In this document: positions 1 through 8,382 of the stretch, piece by piece | How the letters are laid out: each line of letters starts with the position of its first letter | Position numbering within the stretch: position 1 is the first letter of the stretch | From: Clostridium sp. LS | GTDB lineage: Bacteria; Bacillota; Clostridia; Clostridiales; Clostridiaceae | Direction of reading: 5' to 3' | Assembly (NCBI RefSeq): GCF_002760435.1 | Contig: NZ_AUUU01000073.1 | Coordinates: 25,308-89,307, forward strand | DNA: 64,000 nt | Program-made: the position numbers and the translations under genes | Notes under the pieces: model-generated | Database searches by the model: none | Seen by the model: the letters and a program-made list of their open reading frames with translations, nothing else | Told to the model about the DNA's origin: nothing

Positions 1-46
1 CTATCTCTTTCACAACTATATTTCTATTTTCTACAACTATTTTCAT
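1..46 (-). CDS. Possible 5' end of a downstream gene (partial)
   Basis: An open frame starts at an ATG (46 down to 44) and runs for 15 codons to the window edge (MKIVVENRNIVVKEI). The start has only a weak upstream AGAAAG, about 15 bases away, so translation is not well supported. It lies 38 bp past the stop of the chemotaxis gene on the same strand. No family can be assigned from so few residues, and it could be chance. Confidence 0.3.
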   Translation of the reverse strand, partial: MKIVVENRNIVVKEI

Positions 47-84
47 AATATAAAATTACTTTCTAAAAAATATATACATTCACT

Positions 85-1908
85 TTATCTTATATCTTCT
101 TTTAATTTGAAATTATTAACTTGTTTTATAAGATTATTAGAATTATCTTCAAGTAATCGTGCAGTATTAGCTAAACTTTCAGTTGATTCTGTAACTTCTT
201 GCGTTGATGCAGCTATTTCTTCTGAAGAAGCTGAGTTCTCTTCTGATATGCTAGCTGTAGAATGTATTGTTTCAACAATCTTATCTTTCTTATCATTAAT
301 TTCCTCAACTGTATTATTTATTTCTTCCATTTGTGGAAGAATAGTGTTAATAGCTTCAATAATTTCCTTAAAATCATGAACTGAATTTTCAATAACATTT
401 ATTTGCTGTTTCAAATCTTCATTAACTTCATTGGTAGTACTTACTACAGTATCTGTTTCCTTAGAAATATCTTGAATTAGTCTATTGATATCATCAGATG
501 AGCTTTTTGATTGCTCTGCTAATTTTTTTATTTCATTAGCCACAACTGCAAATCCTTTTCCAGCTTCACCTGCTCTAGCAGCTTCAATAGATGCATTTAA
601 GGACAATAAATTAGTTTGTTCTGCAATGCTCTTTATAACATGTGTTATTTTATTAATTTTTGAAATTTTTATACCTAGACCTTGAATTTTTCCACTAGCA
701 TTATCAAATGAGTTACTAATTGTATTTATTGCTTCAATAAGATGAGATAATTGAATATTACTGCTTTGTGCCTTATTATTAACAGATTGGGTATTTTCCT
801 CAACGTCTTTAATGGATATAACAATACTTCCAATTTCATCTCCTAATTTAGAAAAAGTATCATTTATTGCCATTAATTCATTTGATTGAACCGAGGCCCC
901 GTCAGCAATTCCATGTATGGCGACATCAACTTCATGCATTGTACAATCCATTTCTTTTGATATAGCTGCTAATGATTTAGACTTTTCCAAAGTTAATATG
1001 CTTCCGTCTTTAATTACTTTTAAAATTTTAGAAATTGATCTTACTGTAGATGCTAATTCCTTTTTCATTATTCCTATTTCAGACTTTTCATCTGTTTCAA
1101 TATGAACGGCAAAATCTCCCTTAGCTAAAGTATTTAAAATACTATTAAATGAACGGATAGATTTCTTTAATGATTTAATAACCACAGTTGCAATTAAGAA
1201 TATCAATATAATTGAAATAATAAACAATACAACCAAAATAATGCTTCCATTTACATAAGCCTCTTTAGTTTGATTAAACAATTTCTCTGCATCAGCTTTA
1301 TTTTTAGTAACAGCTGCAGAAATTGCACTTGAAAAATTAGACTCATCTCCTTGAAAATTAAGCTTATGCTTATCCTTTGAGTCCTTATTAAGAGGGTCAG
1401 TATTTTTAAGCTGAGCTATAGTGTCACAGCGATTTTTTAAAATAAGAAATTGTTCATCTGTAATCTTATTCATTTGATTATTATCATCTGAAAATTCTAG
1501 TGATTTAAATTGATTTAATTCCTCATAAATACTATCCATTTCCTTGTTAATGTTATTCCTATATTGGTCTTGTGGATATTCTATGTGAAGCGAAACATTT
1601 TCCCTCAATACATTTAAGTGTACATTAATAGAGCTAAATATAATTTCTCTTTGAAGACAGCTTGTATACATTAACTTAAGATTGCTATAAGTCCTATTAA
1701 TAGTAACAAAGGATGATATTCCAATAACCAAAGTAGTTAAAAGGGAAATAGCCATTATAACTGTAAAACTTCTAATTATAGTTATATTTTTAGTTGATAA
1801 TATTGAAAAAAACTTTTTCAATACTCTACTCTTTAAATATTGTTTTTTTAAATCTTCAGTATTTTTCCTCAATATATTTTGTCTTTTGTCTTTTCTCTTC
1901 ATTCTCAT
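85..1908 (-). CDS. Methyl-accepting chemotaxis protein
   Basis: Transmembrane chemoreceptor of 607 aa that would signal to CheA/CheW. A basic cytoplasmic N-terminus is followed by TM1 (about 47-70), an extracellular region of about 150 aa that looks helical, TM2 (about 219-243), a HAMP linker and a long helical signalling domain. That domain contains the conserved hairpin tip region ([20 protein letters not shown]). The start follows GAGGTGAT. It lies 48 bp behind the second sugar permease gene with no hairpin terminator between, so it is probably the last gene of the transporter operon. This suggests, as inference, that it senses the same carbohydrate directly or through the binding protein. 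Confidence 0.95.
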   Translation of the reverse strand: MRMKRKDKRQNILRKNTEDLKKQYLKSRVLKKFFSILSTKNITIIRSFTVIMAISLLTTLVIGISSFVTINRTYSNLKLMYTSCLQREIIFSSINVHLNVLRENVSLHIEYPQDQYRNNINKEMDSIYEELNQFKSLEFSDDNNQMNKITDEQFLILKNRCDTIAQLKNTDPLNKDSKDKHKLNFQGDESNFSSAISAAVTKNKADAEKLFNQTKEAYVNGSIILVVLFIISIILIFLIATVVIKSLKKSIRSFNSILNTLAKGDFAVHIETDEKSEIGIMKKELASTVRSISKILKVIKDGSILTLEKSKSLAAISKEMDCTMHEVDVAIHGIADGASVQSNELMAINDTFSKLGDEIGSIVISIKDVEENTQSVNNKAQSSNIQLSHLIEAINTISNSFDNASGKIQGLGIKISKINKITHVIKSIAEQTNLLSLNASIEAARAGEAGKGFAVVANEIKKLAEQSKSSSDDINRLIQDISKETDTVVSTTNEVNEDLKQQINVIENSVHDFKEIIEAINTILPQMEEINNTVEEINDKKDKIVETIHSTASISEENSASSEEIAASTQEVTESTESLANTARLLEDNSNNLIKQVNNFKLKEDIR

Positions 1909-1955
1909 ATCACCTCTAAGTTATTAATACTAAAACCCCATTAAAATATTTCCCT

Positions 1956-2807
1956 TTAACCTTTTACTCCTCCGATTGTCAATCCACCAATTATCTTCTT
2001 TGACAAGAATGCAAATGCTATCATTATTGGAACAACAGAAATTGCAATACATGTATATATTGCACCAAATTCAGTCTTGTAAACACCTTTTGCAACAACC
2101 TGCATAATTGGAAGTGTATATTTATCCATATCAGATATTAGAATAAGAGGTGTTAAGTAGTTATTCCATGTTCCTATAAATGTAAATATAGACATAGTTG
2201 CAATAGAAGGCATAATAAGAGGCAATCCTATTTTGTTAAATATTGCAAATTCGCTAGAACCATCTATTCTGGCTGCTTCAATTAACGATTCATGAACCGC
2301 ACCATCTGTATAACCTTTAATAAAGAAAACAGAACTTGCATTAGCTATTGACGGAATAATTAAAGGAATATAGCTGTTAAGCAAATGCATTTTGCTTATT
2401 AATTGATAAAATCCTATGAATCCTAACTGCATAGGAATCATCATTGAACCTAATACAATTGCGTAAAGCATTTTATTACCCTTAAATTTATATCTTGAAA
2501 ATCCATATGCAGTTAGAGCACTAAAATATCCACTTACTACTGTAACAGCAACTGCAATGAATAAACTGTTTCCAAATCCTTTCCATATAGGAACACTTTC
2601 TATTAACCTATGGTAATTATCTAATAATGCTGTTCCTGGTAAAATCCACAATTTTGATGCTATTTCCCCATTGGTATGAGTACAATCTATTAACATTATA
2701 TAAAAGGGTACTAAACATATTAGAGTAAGTATAATTAATAAGATGTACCAAGCCACTGATTTACTATTTGTCTTCATACTATTAGTTCTTTTAACTTTTT
2801 CTTCCAT
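1956..2807 (-). CDS. Sugar ABC transporter permease (MalG type)
   Basis: Inner-membrane permease of 283 aa, family of MalG/LacG carbohydrate uptake permeases. It has about six membrane segments, the first at about 17-37. The ATPase-coupling EAA loop is visible as EAARIDGSSEFAIFNKIGLP at about 177-196. The C-terminus ends IIGGLTIGGVKG, typical of this family. It lies 16 bp downstream of the MalF-type partner and is co-transcribed with it. No ATPase gene is present nearby, so a shared MsmX-like ATPase encoded elsewhere is presumably used. Substrate cannot be read from sequence; the neighbouring lichenase suggests beta-gluco-oligosaccharides. Confidence 0.94.
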   Translation of the reverse strand: MEEKVKRTNSMKTNSKSVAWYILLIILTLICLVPFYIMLIDCTHTNGEIASKLWILPGTALLDNYHRLIESVPIWKGFGNSLFIAVAVTVVSGYFSALTAYGFSRYKFKGNKMLYAIVLGSMMIPMQLGFIGFYQLISKMHLLNSYIPLIIPSIANASSVFFIKGYTDGAVHESLIEAARIDGSSEFAIFNKIGLPLIMPSIATMSIFTFIGTWNNYLTPLILISDMDKYTLPIMQVVAKGVYKTEFGAIYTCIAISVVPIMIAFAFLSKKIIGGLTIGGVKG

Positions 2808-2823
2808 GTAATATCACCCACCC

Positions 2824-3729
2824 CTAATCATTCTCAACATTTCTATTAATAAACTTGAAAGTTATTATAGAAAATATGAGTATCAATATAAATAAACCAT
2901 ATCCAATAGCAGAACCATATCCATAGTTTGAATTTTGGAAAGCAGTGTTATATAGATACATAACTACAGTCAATGTCTTATTATTAGGATTTCCTTGTCC
3001 ACCAGTCATAACATAAGGAATATCAAATGTCTGCATACCACCGATAAGTGATGTTATAGCAGCATATAATACAGTTGGTTTTAACATTGGAATTGTTATG
3101 CTCTTGAAACTCTGCCAAGGAGTTGCTCCATCTATGCTTGCAGACTCATATAATTCTGCTGGTATATTATTCAAACCAGCTCCAAAAATTATCGTACTAT
3201 ATCCAAACCACATCCACCATGATATAAGTGACATTATTCCTCTAGAAAAATATTCACTCAAAAACCAGTTAAAAGGTTTGTTAATCACATGCAAATCTAA
3301 AAGAATCTTGTTAATTGCACCAGTTTGCCAGTCAAATAAGAATACAAATAACACTGCTACTGCTGCTGGCGTAATAAGGTTAGGAAGATACATAGCTGCT
3401 CTAAAAAATTCTTTTCCCTTAATTTTTTTTGCACTATTAAACATTACTGCAAGTAAAAGCGCAAAAACCATCTGTGGAATTACAGCGCAAATCCACATTA
3501 TGAATGTATTTGCTATAGCCTGATAAAATAAAGCATCATGTATAAGAGTAACATAGTTCTTAATTCCTACAAATGCCGGATTTAGTGACATTCCATCCCA
3601 CTTTTCAAGACTTATAATTAAAGTATATATAACAGGGTATAATGAAAATAATAAGAATACAACAAAATATGGAATAACAAAGTATATTCCATATTTCCCT
3701 TTATCTACTTTGTTTTTTTTCTTTGGCAT
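2824..3729 (-). CDS. Sugar ABC transporter permease (MalF type)
   Basis: Permease of 301 aa with an N-terminal membrane segment after a lysine-rich start (MPKKKNKVDKG) and about six segments overall. The coupling loop is ESASIDGATPWQSFKSITIP. I place the start at 3729, behind TAGGAGGCGGTTTG, rather than at the longer open frame reaching 3816, whose first 29 residues would be encoded inside the structured repeat element. It is the first permease after the binding-protein gene. The roughly 300-bp spacer to that gene holds the hairpin-rich element, which could set the ratio of binding protein to permease. Confidence 0.93.
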   Translation of the reverse strand: MPKKKNKVDKGKYGIYFVIPYFVVFLLFSLYPVIYTLIISLEKWDGMSLNPAFVGIKNYVTLIHDALFYQAIANTFIMWICAVIPQMVFALLLAVMFNSAKKIKGKEFFRAAMYLPNLITPAAVAVLFVFLFDWQTGAINKILLDLHVINKPFNWFLSEYFSRGIMSLISWWMWFGYSTIIFGAGLNNIPAELYESASIDGATPWQSFKSITIPMLKPTVLYAAITSLIGGMQTFDIPYVMTGGQGNPNNKTLTVVMYLYNTAFQNSNYGYGSAIGYGLFILILIFSIITFKFINRNVEND

Positions 3730-3757
3730 CAAACCGCCTCCTAATTTAAATTCCTTA

Positions 3758-3990
3758 TTAGGCACATGAAAGAAAATAATTGACCAAAGATGCGACGCAT
3801 ATTTTGCGTCAGACAAGGAAGTAAATTCTGCTCATAGCGGGCCTATTAGTAGAATTTACTGATAAGCAGAGAACCAAAATCTATGATTTTGTGTGAATCG
3901 CTTACTCAGCGAGCGTATGCGAGTCGAGCTTCCTCTATGACGTGAAATAGGCTAGCATACTGGTCCATTATTTTCTTGATTGTGCCTTAG
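3758..3990. repeat. Structured intergenic element with inverted ends
   Basis: About 230 bp, noticeably richer in G+C than the surroundings. The ends form imperfect inverted repeats of about 27 bp (3761-3787, GGCACATGAAAGAAAATAAT, against the complement of about 3961-3987, GGCACAATCAAGAAAATAAT). Inside are a GACGCA/TGCGTC hairpin at 3793-3810, a GTAAATTCT/AGAATTTAC stem spanning 3821-3860, a CAAAATC/GATTTTG hairpin near 3874-3891, and a GC-rich CGCTTACTCAGCG segment near 3899. No ORF is evident. It may be a non-autonomous mobile repeat or an mRNA processing/stability element between binding-protein and permease genes. Confidence 0.65.
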
Positions 3991-4031
3991 CTGTTTAAAA
4001 TATAATAAACAGCTAATAAGTTCTTATAAGG

Positions 4032-5384
4032 TTATTCTACAGTTATATCTGGGAATGCAGCCTTAATATCTGCTTTAAATTGTTGTAAAAATTCTTCTTT
4101 TGTTTTTTCTCCAGTTACATATAAGTCTAAATCAGCTTGAAATTTACTATTGATAGTTTCATCGTACTTAGTAACTAACTTACCAGTGATAGATGGAACT
4201 ATCTCACTATATGTCTTAGCTAAATTTTGTCCACCAGCAAAAGCATTTTTTCCATCATCAGTAGTTGCAAATTGCTTACTTACGTCTGTCATAGATGAGA
4301 AATCACCATTTGTTTTCATATCCCATGTTTGGAATTCTTTAGAATTAAAGAATTTAACAAATTGCCATGCAAGTTCCTTCTTTTCACTCTTAGCGTAGAT
4401 ACCTAACCAAGTACCACCATTGTAGTAAGCTGCTGGTGCTTTAGCAACTCCCCAATCTCCCTTTGTGTCTTTAGCATTAGTAGCTATTACATATGGTAAT
4501 CCCCAAGTTGGAAGTGCATAAGCTAATACGTTTGTCCCATCTACTGCACCAGCCATTGATGCTGACCATGGTGCTGACCATGTATTAAACTTAGCGTCTA
4601 TACCTGCATCTCTGATTTTCTTTGCATTATCAGCATATTCCATCATCTTATCATCGATTACTAGTTTATTGTCTTCTACCCAGCCATGTGATCTACTACC
4701 AGTTGCAATAACAAATCCTTCGGAATAGTTTGGAAGTAACTTAACTGTACCACCACTTTTTTCGTTTAATTCTTTACCAGTTGCAATTAATGAATCCCAT
4801 GTACTAAATTTCTTAGAAATTTCGTCTGGATCATCTGTTCCAAGATATTGTTTAGCTACACTTCTCTTGTAGAACAATCCACCTGGAGTTGCTTGCCAAG
4901 AAAGTGCTCTAATGCTCTTATCTTGAGCATTTCTTCCAAGATCCACAACATATGGAGCCTCAGTTTTTGCAATTTCTTCTGCATTATATGGAGCTTGTGA
5001 AAGATTGTCATAGTAATCAGTATTAACATATTTATTTACATTTGCGACTTCTGAAGTGAAAACATCAGGTACACCTGATCCTGAAGCTAATACTGATGAA
5101 AGTTTTGTTGAGTATGCATTGTTATCAGTTGGTATAACTGTCAACTTAACCTCAATGTTTGGATATACTTCATTAAATTTTTCGATAAAGTGTGATGATT
5201 GAAATTCATCTGTAAAGGACCACATATTGATTGTTCCTTTGTACTCCTTTGGATCCTTCTCTGTAAAAGTGGTTGGTTTTGATCCATTTGCACTTTGTGA
5301 GCTGCCACAACCTGTGAAAACAGATCCCACTATTGCAACTGACATTGCAAATATTAATACTTTTTTTAAATAATTTTTTTTCAT
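4032..5384 (-). CDS. Sugar ABC transporter solute-binding lipoprotein
   Basis: Extracellular binding protein (450 aa, family 1) that captures a carbohydrate for the two downstream permeases. A lipoprotein signal peptide ends in the lipobox VFTGC, with lipidated Cys26 followed by a Ser/Gly/Asn-rich linker. The mature part has the usual two-lobe composition with many aromatic residues (for example INMWSF and NTWSAPWSASMAG) typical of sugar stacking sites. The start follows AAGGGGGAAATTATA. It is the first gene of the transporter-chemoreceptor transcription unit, with two small hairpins and repeated sites in its leader. Ligand is inferred only from the adjacent lichenase. Confidence 0.94.
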   Translation of the reverse strand: MKKNYLKKVLIFAMSVAIVGSVFTGCGSSQSANGSKPTTFTEKDPKEYKGTINMWSFTDEFQSSHFIEKFNEVYPNIEVKLTVIPTDNNAYSTKLSSVLASGSGVPDVFTSEVANVNKYVNTDYYDNLSQAPYNAEEIAKTEAPYVVDLGRNAQDKSIRALSWQATPGGLFYKRSVAKQYLGTDDPDEISKKFSTWDSLIATGKELNEKSGGTVKLLPNYSEGFVIATGSRSHGWVEDNKLVIDDKMMEYADNAKKIRDAGIDAKFNTWSAPWSASMAGAVDGTNVLAYALPTWGLPYVIATNAKDTKGDWGVAKAPAAYYNGGTWLGIYAKSEKKELAWQFVKFFNSKEFQTWDMKTNGDFSSMTDVSKQFATTDDGKNAFAGGQNLAKTYSEIVPSITGKLVTKYDETINSKFQADLDLYVTGEKTKEEFLQQFKADIKAAFPDITVE

Positions 5385-5427
5385 ATTATAATTTCCCCCT
5401 TATGATTAATTTCTACTAAATGTATAG

Positions 5428-5468
5428 CCTAACAAGGTTAGGTTAGTTTTTAAAATTTTTTAAAAACT
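5428..5468 (-). promoter_or_regulatory. Hairpins in the binding-protein mRNA leader
   Basis: Two adjacent dyads precede the binding-protein gene: CCTAAC/GTTAGG at 5428-5442, and an AT-only near-perfect palindrome at 5445-5468 (AGTTTTTAAAA against its complement). They would form stems in the 5' untranslated RNA, or could be protein-binding sites. Confidence 0.4.
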
Positions 5469-5477
5469 CATTTTCAG

Positions 5478-5561
5478 AAACCCATTTCGATAATTTATAA
5501 AAAAATATTTACTAATATTTTTCCTTATCGAATATTTCAAAACCAGTTTCGAAAATTAATA
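5478..5561 (-). promoter_or_regulatory. Candidate promoter flanked by two repeated sites
   Basis: On the minus strand a TTGAAA (5535-5540), 17-bp spacer, TATTAG (5512-5517) pair could drive the transporter operon. Two direct copies of a site of the form AATTNTCGAAANNGGTTT lie at about 5478-5498 and 5540-5560, 62 bp apart and in the same orientation. One abuts the -35 side and one lies downstream of the -10. Direct repeats of this kind are typical of AraC-type regulators, such as the one encoded at 6760-8361. Confidence 0.4.
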
Positions 5562-5589
5562 AATTAAATTTCCATTTACTTATATATTC

Positions 5590-5703
5590 CCTCCTCAACT
5601 CTTAGTACATCTTTATGATACATTAAAATAACGTTTACCAGAACGGTATAAAATTACGATAAAGTATCAAAAAATTACTAATTTAAACATTTACACAAAA
5701 AAT
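5590..5703 (-). repeat. Duplicated regulatory region, copy A
   Basis: About 114 bp that align without large gaps with 6607-6720 (copy B, the lichenase upstream region) at roughly three-quarters identity by eye. The copy keeps a Shine-Dalgarno-like GAGGAGGG and an inverted pair TGATACATTA (5616-5625) and TAAAGTATCA (5660-5669). Any reading frame after the ribosome site closes at once (ATG GAA ATT TAA). A cre-like TGGTAAACGTTATT (5627-5640) is also present. It may be the residue of a duplicated lichenase-type promoter. Confidence 0.5.
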
Positions 5704-5765
5704 GAAATATGTAAATCTCAGAAATAATTTTCCAAAGTTCTCCTATCATAAAACATTCTAGCCAA

Positions 5766-5796
5766 CCAAAAAAAGAGACTCTTTACAGAATCCCTT
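5766..5796 (-). terminator. Intrinsic terminator after the lichenase gene
   Basis: Minus-strand RNA forms a 10-bp stem (AAGGGATTCT / AGAGTCTCTT, two G-U pairs) with a GTAA loop, followed by seven U. The G-U pairs are only possible in the minus-strand RNA, which fixes its direction. It lies about 80 bp after the lichenase stop. Confidence 0.85.
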
Positions 5797-5873
5797 ATAT
5801 CTATATACTACATATTTTTGTTTTCTAGTCTATTCACTTAAATCTGATTTACATAATCCAACATCTATACTTA

Positions 5874-6602
5874 TTAAGTTGGATCGTAAGCTACCCAGTC
5901 GTAATTTGCATAAAGTGGAGTTTTACCATCATAAGCATTTAGCCATGAATCTACACCTGTTCCAGGCCATAAATTCATCATAATTTTACCTGGGTGTGAT
6001 GGAATATTACTAGTTGCCCTGTAAACTTCCTTTCCATCTACTAACCATGCAATATAAGTTGGTTGCCAATTAAAAGCATAAGTATGGTAACTTGTTGAAG
6101 CATCAAATCCTAAATTATAAATGTACTCATGATTACCTACACCATTTGTATAATAATTGAATTGTACCTTTGTAGTATCTTTACCTAAAAACTCTATATC
6201 AATTTCATCCCAAGGATTACTTTGATAAGTGAAGAAGGAAGAAACTATACCAGGATTTTTTGCTGGTTTCATATTTACTTGATAAAGTCCATAATTGTAA
6301 GTATCATTTGAGCGATATTCTCCACCTGCATATGGCTTAGTACCTCCTTGAGTATCTTTATTAAGAGTAAGAGTCATAAGTCCATTGCTAAAATTAACGT
6401 TACTAGCTCTCCACGTGCAGTTAAACATGCCACCATTTGTCCATCCGTCTGATTTTGACCAAACTGATGTATTGTAAGAGCTAAAACTCTCACCCATGTG
6501 TGTTGTAGTTAATGCAGAAGCTTGCATTGGTATTAATGCTCCTACTAAAAAAGTTCCTAATAACATTCCTAATGTTGCATTTTTTAATTTTCTTTTATTC
6601 AT
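5874..6602 (-). CDS. Secreted GH16 endo-beta-1,3-1,4-glucanase (lichenase)
   Basis: Extracellular glycoside hydrolase family 16 enzyme (242 aa) cleaving mixed-linkage beta-glucan such as lichenan. A Sec signal peptide occupies residues 1-30, with likely cleavage after ASA. The catalytic signature WDEIDIEFLG gives Glu133 (nucleophile), Asp135 and Glu137 (acid/base). The domain fills the rest of the protein, so there is no dockerin, carbohydrate-binding module or anchor, and it should be released free. The start follows TAGGAGGCATATAT. It is a single-gene unit with its own promoter and terminator, set between the sensor operon and the ABC transporter, whose substrate it would supply. Confidence 0.96.
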   Translation of the reverse strand: MNKRKLKNATLGMLLGTFLVGALIPMQASALTTTHMGESFSSYNTSVWSKSDGWTNGGMFNCTWRASNVNFSNGLMTLTLNKDTQGGTKPYAGGEYRSNDTYNYGLYQVNMKPAKNPGIVSSFFTYQSNPWDEIDIEFLGKDTTKVQFNYYTNGVGNHEYIYNLGFDASTSYHTYAFNWQPTYIAWLVDGKEVYRATSNIPSHPGKIMMNLWPGTGVDSWLNAYDGKTPLYANYDWVAYDPT

Positions 6603-6606
6603 ATAT

Positions 6607-6720
6607 ATGCCTCCTAAATTCTTATTACTTCTTTATGATATATTAAAAGAGAACTTACTAGAATCATATAATATTACAATAATATATCAAAAAATTACTT
6701 AATTTAAACATTTACATAAA
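6607..6720 (-). promoter_or_regulatory. Lichenase promoter region, duplicated region copy B
   Basis: On the minus strand, TTGATA (6683-6688) and TATGAT (6661-6666) with a 16-bp spacer form a candidate promoter. A perfect inverted pair TAATATATCA / TGATATATTA lies at 6678-6687 and 6634-6643, overlapping the -35 and the start of transcription. The centre-to-centre distance is 44 bp, the same as in copy A, where a C/G change in one arm is matched in the other. This looks like a paired operator. Confidence 0.5.
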
Positions 6721-6721
6721 A

Positions 6722-6757
6722 ACAAAAAGAGACTCTTTATATAGAATCTCTTTTTGC
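6722..6757 (-). terminator. Intrinsic terminator after the sensor operon
   Basis: A 13-bp stem (6724-6736 with 6743-6755, one pair being G-U only in the minus-strand RNA) with a 6-base loop and flanking U-rich tract lies 3 bp beyond the response-regulator stop. It is similar in sequence to the lichenase terminator, consistent with duplication of this flank. Confidence 0.8.
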
Positions 6758-6759
6758 TT

Positions 6760-8361
6760 TTATATGCTATTTTTTTTATACTCAGCCGGAGTATAACCAG
6801 TATGTTTTTTAAAAAGCTTACTAAAGTATGAAGTCTCCTTATACCCTAACAAATCACTAACCTCATAAACTTTATAATCATGCTTCTTTAATAATATTCT
6901 TGCTCTTTCCATCTTTGCTTTTGTTGCATACTCCAAAAAATTTTCCCCAGTTTGCTGCTTAAATATTGAACATAAATAGTTCTTACTTATATTCAAGTTA
7001 TTAGCTATAGACGTTAATGTGATATCTTCATCTATATGATTAAGTACATATTCACAAGCTTTTTGAACTATATTATCGCTTTGGTTTAAGTTGTATTCCT
7101 TTATAATATCTATAAGTTTCGCTATGTTATCCATCAGTTGTTTCTCGATATTGTCAAGAGTTTCAACTCCTACAAAACCAATCTTAATTATTTGACTTAA
7201 ATCATATATATCTTTTAAAAAACTATATTTTTTAAGCACATTATTATAAATATTATATATCACTTGTGTAAATGCAATGTTAATACTAAAAATATCGAAA
7301 TTCAATATATCCGCTATTTCTTTTATTAGATCTTGAAGCATACTTAACGAATCATCTTTTCCAATAAGTATTGAATTTATTAGTGCTTTTTCTTTCTCAA
7401 TTGGATAAACAAAATTCTTCTGACTAAGCTCTGTCAACTCATTTACGTGAATTAGCTTATTTGTGCCTAACACATATTTATATTTTAGTGCTTCTTTAGC
7501 ATTTAAATAACTTTTGTAAATACTATATACTTGATTATAGGCATTTCCAACCCCTATATTTAATTTTGTTTGAAAGTCTCCGCTGCTAATTTCAAGTATT
7601 CTTTTTAGCACTATAATAAAACTTTGATTTAAATCTAATATTTCTGCATCATTATCAGCTTGTACAATAATAATTTTTCTTCCAAACTCTCCATCTAATA
7701 CAGAGAAATATTCTATATCACTATTTTTTAATTCCTTTTCTATTAACTCATTAACATTATTATTCAAGTAGTTACATTCATCATTTTCTGTTAAATCCTC
7801 ACTACTAATAACAATTTCATTAATTTCAATAATTGCCACCTGTACTTTGCCTTTAATAAGAGGAAGATTATACTGTGAAATATACTCCTCCATCATCATC
7901 AGATTTTTCCCTCTTAATAAATCATATAGTATCTTCTCTCCAGAGATAATTTTATTTACATTATATTCATGATCTTTTTTTTCTTTCGCTGTTAATTTAT
8001 CATAAGCATTAATTAATATGTTTTTCAGCTTTTGAGAATCCAGTGGCTTTAATATATAATCAAAGGCGCCCAGTCTTATACCCTCCTGCGCATATGAAAA
8101 TTCATCATACCCACTTAATAATAACACTAAAGTATCTAATTCCTTTTTCCTAATTTCCCTTAATAGCTCAATTCCAGTCATTCTGTGCATCTTAATATCT
8201 GATACAATAAAATCTATATTATGCTTTTTAAGTAATTCTAGCGCTTCTTCTCCATTACGTGCTTCACAAATTATATTAAAACCATATTCTTCCCAGCTGA
8301 TTATTTTTTTTAATCCTCTTCTAATAATTGGTTCATCATCTACTATCATTACTGAATACAA
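6760..8361 (-). CDS. YesN-type response regulator with AraC output domain
   Basis: Two-component transcription regulator, about 533 aa. The N-terminal receiver domain carries the acidic pair (VDDEP) and the phospho-acceptor Asp in IDFIVSDIKMHRMTG, plus the Lys of LKPLD. A middle region of about 280 aa is poorly conserved. The C-terminal about 100 aa are two AraC helix-turn-helices (ITLTSIANNLNISKNYLCSI and YKVYEVSDLLGYKETSYFSK). I favour a TTG start at 8361 behind GGGGTGA, giving MYSVMIVDDE as in other YesN proteins; a GTG at 8370 is possible. It is the last gene of the three-gene sensor operon and the likely activator of the lichenase and transporter genes. Confidence 0.93.
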   Translation of the reverse strand: MYSVMIVDDEPIIRRGLKKIISWEEYGFNIICEARNGEEALELLKKHNIDFIVSDIKMHRMTGIELLREIRKKELDTLVLLLSGYDEFSYAQEGIRLGAFDYILKPLDSQKLKNILINAYDKLTAKEKKDHEYNVNKIISGEKILYDLLRGKNLMMMEEYISQYNLPLIKGKVQVAIIEINEIVISSEDLTENDECNYLNNNVNELIEKELKNSDIEYFSVLDGEFGRKIIIVQADNDAEILDLNQSFIIVLKRILEISSGDFQTKLNIGVGNAYNQVYSIYKSYLNAKEALKYKYVLGTNKLIHVNELTELSQKNFVYPIEKEKALINSILIGKDDSLSMLQDLIKEIADILNFDIFSINIAFTQVIYNIYNNVLKKYSFLKDIYDLSQIIKIGFVGVETLDNIEKQLMDNIAKLIDIIKEYNLNQSDNIVQKACEYVLNHIDEDITLTSIANNLNISKNYLCSIFKQQTGENFLEYATKAKMERARILLKKHDYKVYEVSDLLGYKETSYFSKLFKKHTGYTPAEYKKNSI

Positions 8362-8382
8362 ATTTATCACCCCATAAAACCT

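Noticed and set aside
3730..3816. N-terminal extension of the MalF-type permease by 29 residues
   Set aside because: The extension is encoded by the structured element and has no ribosome site, while GGAGG sits right before the internal ATG at 3729.
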